A stretch of DNA of 64,000 nt from Peptoniphilaceae bacterium (lineage in GTDB: Bacteria; Bacillota; Clostridia; Tissierellales; Peptoniphilaceae). The stretch lies in NCBI GenBank assembly GCA_910589545.1, contig CAJUSY010000001.1, forward strand, positions 1 to 64,000, written 5' to 3'. The translations under genes were made by a program, and so were the position numbers. The number at the start of each line of letters is the position of its first letter. The first letter of the stretch is position 1. The notes beneath the pieces are model-generated. The model was not told the DNA's origin, did not search any database, and was given only the letters and a program-made list of their open reading frames with translations. Of the stretch, positions 8,101-15,447 are shown one piece after another.

Positions 8101-8955
8101 TTAATATTTCTTGTATCTAATTTTGATTTTCCATTTTCCTTGAATTTCAACCGTTGGTCTACCATCAGAACTTTTTCTTCTTAGATTTACTTTTGTTCCA
8201 TCTGGTAGTTCTCCAACTTTAGTCCCATTAGGATAATTGTGAATATCCTTTGGTTTTAACTTATCAAAATCGCCCCTCGCGGAACTTTTACCATCGTCTT
8301 CATAAATTTTATTTTTACTATCTTTAACTTTTTTCTTACCTTTTAATACATCGTTAACTCTTCTTTTAGTTTGTTCATTATTAGATTTTGCCTTATTTTT
8401 TGCATCACTACTTACCTTAGAGAATACTCTGTTAACGGTGCTTACAGAATCTTTAAACTTATTTTGGAAGATGTTTACTATGCTATTCCATTTTGGTGCA
8501 ACATCATTCCAATATATTGCTAATGTCCCTACCGCAGCAACAGATGCAACAACTAGCATAGCATCTCCAAATGGTAATGGACCATCAGCTGCAGCAGCAA
8601 CAAATCCTGACATCATTGCTTGTAATGAGTATAGTACAGGTCCTGGAAGATTTAATGAAGATAAAGTTGCTGCATATGATCTTACTGAGATGCCTGATTT
8701 TTCTTCTCTAATAAGTTCATTCAAATCATTATCAAAGATTTTTTTGGCTTTATCTGATAGTGAAGCATATATAATCTTTGCTTCATCTGTTTTACTATAC
8801 TCTTCAAGCGTTAGGTTCTCATTGTTTTTATCACTGTATAAGTAATAATTATCTGAATTATCACTTGCAAATGACCTGACAGGTATAGCTCCTACTAACA
8901 TAGCAAACGCTAATATAACCGCAATTAATTTATTAATCTTTTTCATTTTAACCAT
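8101..8955 (-). CDS. Putative secreted toxin, SAR2788-like
   Basis: The 284-residue protein has a signal peptide (about 1-31, ending RSFAS), a polar region, a hydrophobic Ala/Gly-rich middle segment (about 110-150) and a basic C-terminal domain. The last 45 residues carry YPNGTKVGELPDGTKVNLR, SSDGRPTVEI and a KIRY ending. That LPDG/SSDGRPTxEI pattern resembles C-terminal toxin domains of polymorphic toxins and the SAR2788 family of putative toxins; the match is from memory, and the activity is unknown. The hydrophobic middle could serve export or membrane insertion. It is ICE cargo, in the same orientation as the transfer genes. Confidence 0.55.
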   Translation of the reverse strand: MVKMKKINKLIAVILAFAMLVGAIPVRSFASDNSDNYYLYSDKNNENLTLEEYSKTDEAKIIYASLSDKAKKIFDNDLNELIREEKSGISVRSYAATLSSLNLPGPVLYSLQAMMSGFVAAAADGPLPFGDAMLVVASVAAVGTLAIYWNDVAPKWNSIVNIFQNKFKDSVSTVNRVFSKVSSDAKNKAKSNNEQTKRRVNDVLKGKKKVKDSKNKIYEDDGKSSARGDFDKLKPKDIHNYPNGTKVGELPDGTKVNLRRKSSDGRPTVEIQGKWKIKIRYKKY

Positions 8956-9160
8956 ATTTCTTTCTTGTTTATATGTTTAGATTCAAAACATATGAGTTCA
9001 TTCCAACTAACTTTTTATATAATCTTACTTTGCTATATCTATGGTTTTCCGCTACCTCCAAAATGATTTTATTAAGATTATTATACTCCCATTTTTTAAA
9101 ATCTAGTAAGAAACAAAAAATTAAAATTTTAATAATAGTTTTCTATCAATCATAATACAT

Positions 9161-9691
9161 TTAAAATCCGTTTTGCAATATTAATTTTTTCCATTTCCTA
9201 ATCTTTGTTCTAAATGTCCCGAAAGGTGCTACCGTATTCACATGAATGAATTTATACACTTCCCAAATAGCCGTTTTTGTTGCTTCATCTGCCCATTTTC
9301 TCATATGTGGTTTAAATAATTCTTCATCTGTTAGCTCATCTATCATAAGATAAATATCTTCAATATTTTTTGTTAATTGTTCTTTTAGTTCCTTTAAAGA
9401 TTTATGAGCGTAAGCTTCTGTAAACCATTGATATAATTCTCCAAGTTGATTCCATTTGAAATTATCTGATGGTGTTTTAACTTCTAGTCCTTTTTTCTCA
9501 TCTTCTTCCCATTTCAATACTAAAGTTGTCCAACCTACTTGATAGGCAAGATTTTCTGCTGGTGTCCTATCAACTTCTTCTACTCTTTTGTCTTTCAATT
9601 CTTCTGGGATATTATCAAATTCTGAAATGTATTTATCAAAAGTTTTCTTTATCTCGTCTTTTAATTCTTCCTTACTTTCATAAGACCTCAT
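9161..9691 (-). CDS. ClbS/DfsB family four-helix-bundle protein
   Basis: The 176-residue product is largely helical, with a DinB-like layout and the motifs RTPAENLAYQVGWTTLVLKW and FKWNQLGELYQWFTEAYA typical of the ClbS/DfsB group. The founding member, ClbS, protects cells against the genotoxin colibactin; most relatives have unknown roles. The start at 9691 has GGAGG upstream, and an extended -10 (TGGTATAAT on the minus strand) lies about 30 bases further up, so it is probably its own transcription unit. It looks like cargo of the ICE. A small-molecule detoxifying role is inference. Confidence 0.75.
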   Translation of the reverse strand: MRSYESKEELKDEIKKTFDKYISEFDNIPEELKDKRVEEVDRTPAENLAYQVGWTTLVLKWEEDEKKGLEVKTPSDNFKWNQLGELYQWFTEAYAHKSLKELKEQLTKNIEDIYLMIDELTDEELFKPHMRKWADEATKTAIWEVYKFIHVNTVAPFGTFRTKIRKWKKLILQNGF

Positions 9692-9720
9692 ATGCCTACC
9701 TCCATGGTTTGTATATAGAT

Positions 9721-9730
9721 ATTATACCAA
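9721..9730 (-). promoter_or_regulatory. Extended -10 promoter for the ClbS/DfsB-like gene
   Basis: The minus strand reads TTGGTATAAT, i.e. TG-N-TATAAT, with no good -35. It ends about 30 bases before the start codon at 9691 and lies immediately downstream of the virD4 remnant. Confidence 0.5.
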
Positions 9731-9750
9731 AAATATTTATATATTAATAT

Positions 9751-10092
9751 TCAATCATAATCTTCCAGTAACTTGTAATTCTTATGTTTTGTGATATCAA
9801 ATTTATCAGATAGTAAAAGTCTTACTCCTCTTATCTGGTATATACACGTGCCTCCATCCATAACAGTTATTTCATCTTGGCTCATAAGTTCCTTACCAGT
9901 CTTTTGGTAATTTAGACCAAAAGATTTTTTATTTGATCCTCTTTCCGATGCATTATATAGGTCTATAGTTTCTTTTCCCCCTAGAAAGAGTGTAGAATCA
10001 TTGTTATCAACTATTGTATCTGCATGGTCTTTATGGATTGCTTTTAATTGAGATTGTACTTGCAGTATTATGCTTGCTGATATTTCTCTTGA
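9751..10092 (-). pseudogene. Remnant of a second virD4 coupling-protein gene
   Basis: The minus-strand translation matches the intact VirD4 (10424-12220) from its SREISASIILQ segment to LLEDYD, where a TGA ends it. The frame stays open across the fragment, but the first two thirds of the gene are missing, about 14 residues (between GGKE and TIDLYN) are deleted in frame, and the last roughly 25 residues are lost. Many single-base differences show that it diverged before or after a recombination, so it is not a recent copy. Homology stops abruptly at 10092, where a 23-bp terminator-derived sequence begins. It fills most of the gap between the ClbS-like gene and the 91-residue ORF. Confidence 0.88.
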
Positions 10093-10114
10093 GAGTTTTT
10101 AATTTCTATCGCCT
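10092..10114. repeat. 23-bp perfect repeat of 7679-7701 (half terminator)
   Basis: The 23 bases here are identical to 7679-7701, where they form the loop and one arm of a terminator hairpin. Here the other arm is missing, and the sequence abuts the truncated virD4 copy, marking a recombination junction. Confidence 0.85.
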
Positions 10115-10129
10115 ATCAACACTTTATTT

Positions 10130-10405
10130 CTAGTCTTCTAAAATCGATACTTCAAGGTCTATCGCTTTAAATGTAACAGTTATTCCTACTTCGTCCTTTA
10201 CCGTTTTCTTAAATAGCTCAGCTATATCATATGGGGACATATCATATATATCTTCATACCATTCATTACTTTCATCGTACATTGTCCCACATATTGCTTC
10301 AATATAATTTTTCTTATCCCTTGTGAGTTCTGTATCACTTTCTAGAATAAACTGCTCCCCATTTATATTTAATATAATTAAATATGATTTTCTATTTTCA
10401 CACAT
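10130..10405 (-). CDS. Small acidic protein of unknown function
   Basis: The 91-residue acidic protein starts at 10405 with a GGAGAAAG ribosome site, 18 bases after virD4 ends, so it is probably co-transcribed with it. It contains YLIILNINGEQFILESDTEL at the start and a YDMSPYDIAELFKKT segment, and has no membrane segment. I do not recognise a family. It may be a normal but poorly conserved member of the transfer operon rather than cargo. Confidence 0.6.
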   Translation of the reverse strand: MCENRKSYLIILNINGEQFILESDTELTRDKKNYIEAICGTMYDESNEWYEDIYDMSPYDIAELFKKTVKDEVGITVTFKAIDLEVSILED

Positions 10406-10423
10406 TTTGCTTTCTCCATAAAA

Positions 10424-12220
10424 TCAAATGTTTAACCTATTTATTTTATAACTTGATTTTAACTTTACCTTATCTCTATTTGTTAGATACTCTTCCACAT
10501 CAAACAAGTTCTTCTTATCATAATCTTCCAACAACTTGTAATTCTTATGCTTTGTAATATCAAATTTATCAGATAAAAAAGGTCTTACTCCTCTTAGCTG
10601 GTATATACACTTACCACCATCCATTACAGTTATTTCATCTTGGCTCATAAGTTCCTTACCAGTCTTTTGATAATTTAGACCAAAAGATTTTTGGTTGGAT
10701 CTTGTTTCTGATGTGTTATATAGGTCTATGGTTTCTTTTCCTAAGGTTTCTGATAATTCTTTTACTGTTGTTTTTTCTTTTCCTCCTAAAAAGAGTGTAG
10801 AGTCGCAGTTACCAACTATTGTATCTGCATGGTCTTTATAGATTGCTTTTAATTGAGATTGTGCTTGCAGTATTATACTTGCTGATATTTCTCTTGAACG
10901 AATTGTCGCTATTAGTTTTTCAAATTTAGGAATTAATCCTATATTGGCAAACTCATCAAGCAAACACCTAACATGAACAGGAAGTCTTCCACCATACACA
11001 TCATCTGCCTTATCACATAGTAGATTAAATAATTGGGAATACATTATTGAGACTACAAAGTTAAAGGTATCATCTGTATCTGATATTATTACGAATAAAG
11101 CGGTCTTTCTATCTCCAATTTTATCGAGCTCTAGTTCATCTTCGCTCATTAGTTCTCTAAGCTCTCTTATATCAAAAGGTGCAAGTCTTGCTCCACATGA
11201 TATTAAAATTGACTTTGCAGTTTTTCCTGCTGCCAGTTTATATTTCTTATATTGCTTAACTGCAAAATGACTTGGGTCTTTCTTTTCAAGAGCTTCAAAG
11301 AGCCTATCAATTGGGTTCATATAGGTTTCGTCATCTTCTCTGACTTCACTTGCGTCAATCATATCCAAAAGTGTCTTAAAGTTCTTTTCTTCTTCTGGTG
11401 CTTCATAATATATATAACCGATGAGGGCGGTGTAATAGAGCTTTTCAGCCTTTACCCAGAAATCTTCTCCAGCCTTTTCTCCATCTCCCTTGGTGTTAGC
11501 AATTATGGTTTGAACAAGCTTTAAAATATCTTTTTCACTTCTCAAATAAGCAAAAGGATTGTATTTCATGGACTTTTTGAAGTTTATTGTGTTCAAAATC
11601 TTTATGTCATATCCATTTTCATAAAGCATTTTTCCACACTCTAACACAAGTGTGCCTTTAGGGTCTGTTACTACATAGGAAGAGTGCATTTGCATTAGAT
11701 TTGGCTTTACATAAAATCTCGTTTTACCTGATCCAGAACCTCCTATTACTAATACATTTTTATTTCTAGCATATTTAGGATTTTTAGGTCTTGAGTTCAT
11801 TGTAAGTCTTTCAGTATTAGTTATGAGAACATTGTTTTCAAACTTAGGGTCAATGTATGGAGCAATATCCTTACTTTCTCCCCATCTTGCAGATCCATAT
11901 TCCTTACCTTGCCTATATTTCTTTTTATTTTTTCCTTTGCTATAAACAATTAGCTTAACAAGACCAGCAACTGAAATACCTACTAACAAGTCCCTTGGAT
12001 TAATGCTTGGTATATAGGATAAATTTCCTATATCAGAAATTCCTACCATGATTCTATCAATAATATCTCCTCCAACATAGGAATTGATATGCTTAGAAAA
12101 GATATTTCCAATGTAGAAAAAGGATAGATAAGGGATGTTTGCTAATATAAATTTCTTTGGGTTGTCTATTTTAATTAAGTTTTTAATATCAGAAAGAATG
12201 GCTTCTAATACCTTATTCAT
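10424..12220 (-). CDS. virD4: VirD4/TraG-type coupling protein
   Basis: The 598-residue protein has two N-terminal membrane segments (within residues 1-85), then a VirD4 motor domain: Walker A GGSGSGKT (about 159-166) and Walker B with LLDEFANIG (about 417-425). Coupling proteins are hexameric ATPases that recruit the relaxase-DNA complex to the secretion channel. Its start overlaps the antirepressor gene by 8 bases and has only a weak ribosome site, so it probably depends on translational coupling. A truncated relative lies downstream at 9751-10092. Confidence 0.93.
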   Translation of the reverse strand: MNKVLEAILSDIKNLIKIDNPKKFILANIPYLSFFYIGNIFSKHINSYVGGDIIDRIMVGISDIGNLSYIPSINPRDLLVGISVAGLVKLIVYSKGKNKKKYRQGKEYGSARWGESKDIAPYIDPKFENNVLITNTERLTMNSRPKNPKYARNKNVLVIGGSGSGKTRFYVKPNLMQMHSSYVVTDPKGTLVLECGKMLYENGYDIKILNTINFKKSMKYNPFAYLRSEKDILKLVQTIIANTKGDGEKAGEDFWVKAEKLYYTALIGYIYYEAPEEEKNFKTLLDMIDASEVREDDETYMNPIDRLFEALEKKDPSHFAVKQYKKYKLAAGKTAKSILISCGARLAPFDIRELRELMSEDELELDKIGDRKTALFVIISDTDDTFNFVVSIMYSQLFNLLCDKADDVYGGRLPVHVRCLLDEFANIGLIPKFEKLIATIRSREISASIILQAQSQLKAIYKDHADTIVGNCDSTLFLGGKEKTTVKELSETLGKETIDLYNTSETRSNQKSFGLNYQKTGKELMSQDEITVMDGGKCIYQLRGVRPFLSDKFDITKHKNYKLLEDYDKKNLFDVEEYLTNRDKVKLKSSYKINRLNI

Positions 12221-12947
12221 CGTAGAAACCTTCGCTATCTAATAAAATTAGTAGGTAGTGTCTTCCCTTTGGTGTTATAAATGTTTGTATTCCTACAAGT
12301 GTACCTAGTGGATCAACCCATTCTTTTACTTCAAAATACCCCTTGTTCTTATCTGCATAAGGTAAGAGTTTCTTTTTCTTATCTCTATAAATTAATCCCT
12401 TATCCATTAAAAAGCTTATAAACTGATTTTGTGGTATTCCTAACTCTTTTGCAGTATTTCTAAAGTTTGTAAGTAGGTTATAATCTACTAATTTGTCATA
12501 ATAATCTGCCTTTGGTCTTAATACTTCAATTTCTTCTTCTCTTTCAGCAATAATTCTATTGGCTACAAGAATTGCATCTGCAAGTAGCTCTTCGTTAGTT
12601 TTCTTTTCTTGACCAGCTATATATCCTCCATTTTTTCTAATACTTGGTAAGACTTCTCTAGTTACCCAAGCTTTGAATATTTTTGCTTGTGGTAGTTTTG
12701 ATGAAAGGATAAGTGAATATAATCCTGACTCATTAATAATTGAAATATTCTGTATTCCTCCAGGGGTGTTCCATTTCGTTACACCCTTATCTTCTTCATC
12801 TACATGGTCATAAACAGCTTTTCTTGGATTGACATATCCTAGCATAGTTGCTACTTCATTAGCTATAAAGAAAAACTCACCGTCTTTTTCTATAACAGTG
12901 AGTTTCCCAAAATTCTTATTTTCAAATGTTTTTAAATTACTTATCAT
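12213..12947 (-). CDS. Phage-type antirepressor, Bro-N plus KilA-C domains
   Basis: The 244-residue protein has an N-terminal Bro-N domain (about 10-110; FIANEVATMLGYVNPRKAV, GLYSLILSSKLPQAKIFKAW) and a C-terminal KilA-C-like domain (about 125-240; ELGIPQNQFISFLMDKGLIY). Such proteins are phage antirepressors or DNA-binding regulators. It lies inside the transfer operon, overlapping both pcfB (4 bases) and virD4 (8 bases), so it is translated with them. A role in switching the element's gene expression is plausible but not shown. Confidence 0.85.
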   Translation of the reverse strand: MISNLKTFENKNFGKLTVIEKDGEFFFIANEVATMLGYVNPRKAVYDHVDEEDKGVTKWNTPGGIQNISIINESGLYSLILSSKLPQAKIFKAWVTREVLPSIRKNGGYIAGQEKKTNEELLADAILVANRIIAEREEEIEVLRPKADYYDKLVDYNLLTNFRNTAKELGIPQNQFISFLMDKGLIYRDKKKKLLPYADKNKGYFEVKEWVDPLGTLVGIQTFITPKGRHYLLILLDSEGFYDE

Positions 12948-13429
12948 AAGCTTTGCTCCTTATGTTTATTTTTAACTTTATCTTTACTAATGGTGTCCTT
13001 AGCCATATCTTTAAACTTATTTATAGTCTTCGTTATTGAATCTTTTCTATCGGCCTTTCTTTCAGAAACCTTAACTGCTTTTTTAAAGGCATGTTCCATT
13101 ACCTTTATATCCTTAGATTGAAAAAACACAGAGTGGTTGCCAGTTTCCTTATCTTTCATAACAGAAAACTTCACTCCGTGTTTATTTAAAATTTTCTTTA
13201 ATTCTTTTAACTCAGGATCCTTTAGATTGATTTCTTCTAACTGTCCCTTTTTAACCATATCTTTTAGTTTTACTTCTTCTCCATTATTTTTTATTACATT
13301 TTTCAAGCCTCCTTGTTCTTCTATTTGCTTGTGTATTTTCTTTAAGGCATCAAGAATTGCTTTACTTGTTGCTTTTGCAAGTCTTACTTCAAGATTAAGA
13401 CTCGACCTTGATACATCTTCATTAATCAT
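12944..13429 (-). CDS. PcfB family protein (DUF3801)
   Basis: The 161-residue basic protein has the PcfB layout: an N-terminal helical region (VRLAKATSKAILDALKKIHKQ), a central VKFSVMKDKETGNHSVFFQSKDI strand region and a Lys-rich tail. PcfB of plasmid pCF10 is a transfer accessory protein that works with the coupling protein; related genes precede virD4 in many ICEs. The start has GGAGG upstream and overlaps the end of the DnaC-like gene by 8 bases. Confidence 0.85.
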   Translation of the reverse strand: MINEDVSRSSLNLEVRLAKATSKAILDALKKIHKQIEEQGGLKNVIKNNGEEVKLKDMVKKGQLEEINLKDPELKELKKILNKHGVKFSVMKDKETGNHSVFFQSKDIKVMEHAFKKAVKVSERKADRKDSITKTINKFKDMAKDTISKDKVKNKHKEQSL

Positions 13430-14249
13430 CTATTCCACCTCCATATAAAAGTAATTCTTTGTATTTTCTTAACTTCTCTTGTTGAATTTTTCTTCTAAAA
13501 TCTTCTCCCGTAACTTTAACTGGTATTGTCATTTCAAGTATTCTTGAATATATCCTCTGATACTCAAGTTCAATATTAGGATTTTGAATAATTTCCAATG
13601 ATAAGTTTGTAGTAAAAATTGTCGGCCTGCCTTTTAAGTATCTTGAGTTTATAATGTTATATACTTGTTCTCTTGCATAAGATGTATCCCTTTCAATTCC
13701 AAGGTCATCTAGGATTAACAAGGGAATGTTTGATAGGTTATCTATAATTTCATTTGAATCTACCTTAAATGCAGATTTTTGTATTTGATTTATTACCTGA
13801 GATAAATTCATAATCTTAACTTTAACTTGTTCTCTTTCAATTAATTCATTTGCAATAGAACAAGCAAGATAAGTCTTTCCACTGCCAACATCTCCATAAA
13901 ATAAAAGTCCAACATTGTCTTCCTTCATTTGCTCAAAACTTTTGACATAATTATAGGCAACCTTATAGGCTTGACCTTTTTCATTTAAGAATCTCTCAAA
14001 AGTATACTGGTGTTGGAGCGGCGATGAGAAGCAATCTCTTTTCAATGACGATATTTTCATTATTCTTTCTTTTGATTCATTTTCCTTTTCTCTTTTTATT
14101 TCACATTCACATTTAATTCTTGGAATAAACTTTGTAAATCCAAGGTCAAGTAATTCTCCATCGACTCTTTTACCACATACCTTGCAATAGATATGTCCAT
14201 TTCTTTCAATATCATTTTCTCTTAATACAAAATCTTTTAAGCTTTTCAT
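13422..14249 (-). CDS. DnaC/IstB-like replication ATPase
   Basis: The 275-residue protein has an N-terminal Cys cluster (C22, C25, C47, C49), probably a zinc ribbon, followed by an AAA+ domain with Walker A GDVGSGKT (119-126) and Walker B LLILDDLG (about 177-184). It resembles DnaC/DnaI helicase loaders and IstB. Next to the RepA-like initiator it most likely loads the host replicative helicase at the element's origin. Its start overlaps the repA stop by 4 bases (translational coupling). Confidence 0.88.
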   Translation of the reverse strand: MKSLKDFVLRENDIERNGHIYCKVCGKRVDGELLDLGFTKFIPRIKCECEIKREKENESKERIMKISSLKRDCFSSPLQHQYTFERFLNEKGQAYKVAYNYVKSFEQMKEDNVGLLFYGDVGSGKTYLACSIANELIEREQVKVKIMNLSQVINQIQKSAFKVDSNEIIDNLSNIPLLILDDLGIERDTSYAREQVYNIINSRYLKGRPTIFTTNLSLEIIQNPNIELEYQRIYSRILEMTIPVKVTGEDFRRKIQQEKLRKYKELLLYGGGIDD

Positions 14250-15019
14250 AAACTCTCTCCTATATCGTAATTCATTTTTCTTGTTGAATTGTCATTAATG
14301 TTTTTTGCCTGATCATTAAGATACCAATTAATTATCGTTGCCTTGTGATCTTGATAAACTCTGTTATTTGCTTTCATATATGACGACAATCTATCAATAT
14401 ACTCACTAATTCTACTACCTAAATCATTCGTTAAGTCCTTGTATTCCTCATCAGTTAAAAATATATTTTTATATATTCCATAAGGCTTTTGCCCTTTACT
14501 AAAATCATTATTTCTTAACTCATTATTACTAATATTGTTATAGTTACCTTCCGATTTTCGAAAATCTTGACTTTCGATATTCGAATCTCTTGAATTTCGA
14601 TTATCGAACTTCTGGAATTTTGTTTTTCGAACTTCTTGATTTTTTAATTCCATATTATTAAATATGCTCATAAAGTCTTTAACATAAATTCTGTTAGGCT
14701 TTCCCAGTCCTTGTCTTTTCTTTTCAATCAGTCCTATTCCTGATTTAATATCAAGTTCAGCTATTAATTTATTTGCTTTTTCACTTGCACAATTAAATTG
14801 ATCTTTTATACTTTCTATTGTGTAGTAAATAAAGACTTTTCCATCTTCATCTATCCAGCCATTTTTATATGAAAGACCCATTCGATTAAGCATATATGAA
14901 TACAAAACTTTAGCTTCAATAGAAATGCTCTCAAAAACTTCATCTTCCATTAATACCATAGGTAACCTAATGAAGTTATACATTTCAGATTGCCTATTAT
15001 AAAAATAATCAAAATTCAT
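14246..15019 (-). CDS. RepA-like replication initiator of the ICE
   Basis: The 257-residue protein has the N-terminal RepA_N winged-helix domain (about 1-125; FIRLPMVLMEDEVFESISIE, EAKVLYSYMLNRMGLS), a variable Asn/Ser-rich middle (about 125-165) and a C-terminal helical domain. RepA_N proteins start replication of plasmids and of CTn-type ICEs. The middle part is encoded by four 23-bp tandem repeats that are not a multiple of three, so they are conserved as DNA, not as a protein repeat. The start at 15019 has a GAGGAGG ribosome site. Confidence 0.88.
   Translation of the reverse strand: MNFDYFYNRQSEMYNFIRLPMVLMEDEVFESISIEAKVLYSYMLNRMGLSYKNGWIDEDGKVFIYYTIESIKDQFNCASEKANKLIAELDIKSGIGLIEKKRQGLGKPNRIYVKDFMSIFNNMELKNQEVRKTKFQKFDNRNSRDSNIESQDFRKSEGNYNNISNNELRNNDFSKGQKPYGIYKNIFLTDEEYKDLTNDLGSRISEYIDRLSSYMKANNRVYQDHKATIINWYLNDQAKNINDNSTRKMNYDIGESL
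14547..14638. repeat. Four tandem 23-bp iterons inside repA (candidate oriV)
   Basis: Units are 14547-14569, 14570-14592, 14593-14615 and 14616-14638. Each contains TTCGAA or a one-base variant near the middle, most have a TCGA-N3-TCGAA type dyad, and each ends CTTG or CTGG on the plus strand. The array is flanked by an AT-rich stretch (14639-14665). In RepA_N plasmids the origin iterons lie in the same place, in the central part of the rep gene, so I infer this is the initiator binding site. Confidence 0.85.
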
Positions 15020-15041
15020 TCCTACCTCCTCTCTTTAAAAT

Positions 15042-15077
15042 AAAAAAAGACGACAGAATTATTGCTTTCTATCGTCT
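15042..15077 (-). terminator. Intrinsic terminator between small membrane gene and repA
   Basis: On the minus strand AGACGATAG pairs with CTGTCGTCT (one mismatch), followed by seven T. It isolates repA from the upstream 93-residue gene and resembles the hairpin at 7666-7701. Confidence 0.75.
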
Positions 15078-15102
15078 ACGGTTGTCTTGTATTTATTTTT
15101 CT

Positions 15103-15384
15103 TCAAATTGATTTTATTGTATAGTTTAATAATTCTAATAATCCAATAACATATATACCTAATTTAGGTAATCCAAATGGACTAAATAAAAATGCTAATA
15201 TTAGTGCTTCAATTACAATTTGCTTGTCTCCTTGAAAAATGCTAGCTATTCCAATTATAAAAATCAAAGTAGAAACTACGCTTAACAACGCAGTACTCAA
15301 ACTTAATATGAAGGTTAAAAAAGCTATGAGCAAACTCAACACTAATCTTATCGGTAATAAAATTATTCTAATTATCCATCTCAT
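15103..15384 (-). CDS. Small membrane protein, CD1845-like
   Basis: The 93-residue protein is almost wholly hydrophobic with two to three membrane segments (MRWIIRIILLPIRLVLSLLI at the start, FGLPKLGIYVIGLLELLNY near the end). This pattern resembles the CD1845 family found next to the replication genes of CTn-type elements. Function is unknown. It is the outermost element gene at this end and is followed by its own terminator. The start has AGGAG upstream. Confidence 0.65.
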   Translation of the reverse strand: MRWIIRIILLPIRLVLSLLIAFLTFILSLSTALLSVVSTLIFIIGIASIFQGDKQIVIEALILAFLFSPFGLPKLGIYVIGLLELLNYTIKSI

Positions 15385-15394
15385 ACATACTCCT

Positions 15395-15430
15395 AAAAAT
15401 TAAACTGGGATTCATAACAAACCCCAGTTT
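15395..15430 (-). terminator. Terminator of lysS
   Basis: On the minus strand AAACTGGG pairs with CCCAGTTT with a 13-base loop, followed by TAATTTTT. It begins 18 bases after the lysS stop and marks the chromosomal side of the ICE junction. Confidence 0.75.
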
Positions 15431-15447
15431 CATAATTAGCGTGTCCT

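Larger units (their letters stand above)
1..15447. mobile_element. Integrative and conjugative element (Tn1549/CTn-like), one end
   Basis: The leftward gene order RepA-like initiator, DnaC-like ATPase, PcfB, VirD4, SSB, Maff2, TrbL, PrgI, VirB4, NlpC/P60 protein and DUF4315-type protein is the replication and type IV secretion block of Tn1549/CTn-type ICEs of Firmicutes. The right border is placed between the small membrane-protein gene (start 15384) and the stop of lysS (15448), because everything beyond is housekeeping. The element continues past position 1; no relaxase, integrase or excisionase is visible, and no attachment repeat could be identified from one end alone. The exact border is therefore uncertain by tens of bases. 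Confidence 0.85.

Noticed and set aside
8438..8845. Open plus-strand frame of 135 codons
   Set aside because: It is antisense to the putative toxin, has no ribosome site and its composition reflects the reverse of the real protein.
9692..10129. An intact gene in the gap between the ClbS-like gene and the 91-residue ORF
   Set aside because: The only coding signal is the truncated virD4 copy with no start codon; it is listed as a pseudogene.
15385..15447. Attachment site repeat at the ICE border
   Set aside because: With only one end in the window no direct repeat can be identified; stating a sequence would be a guess.
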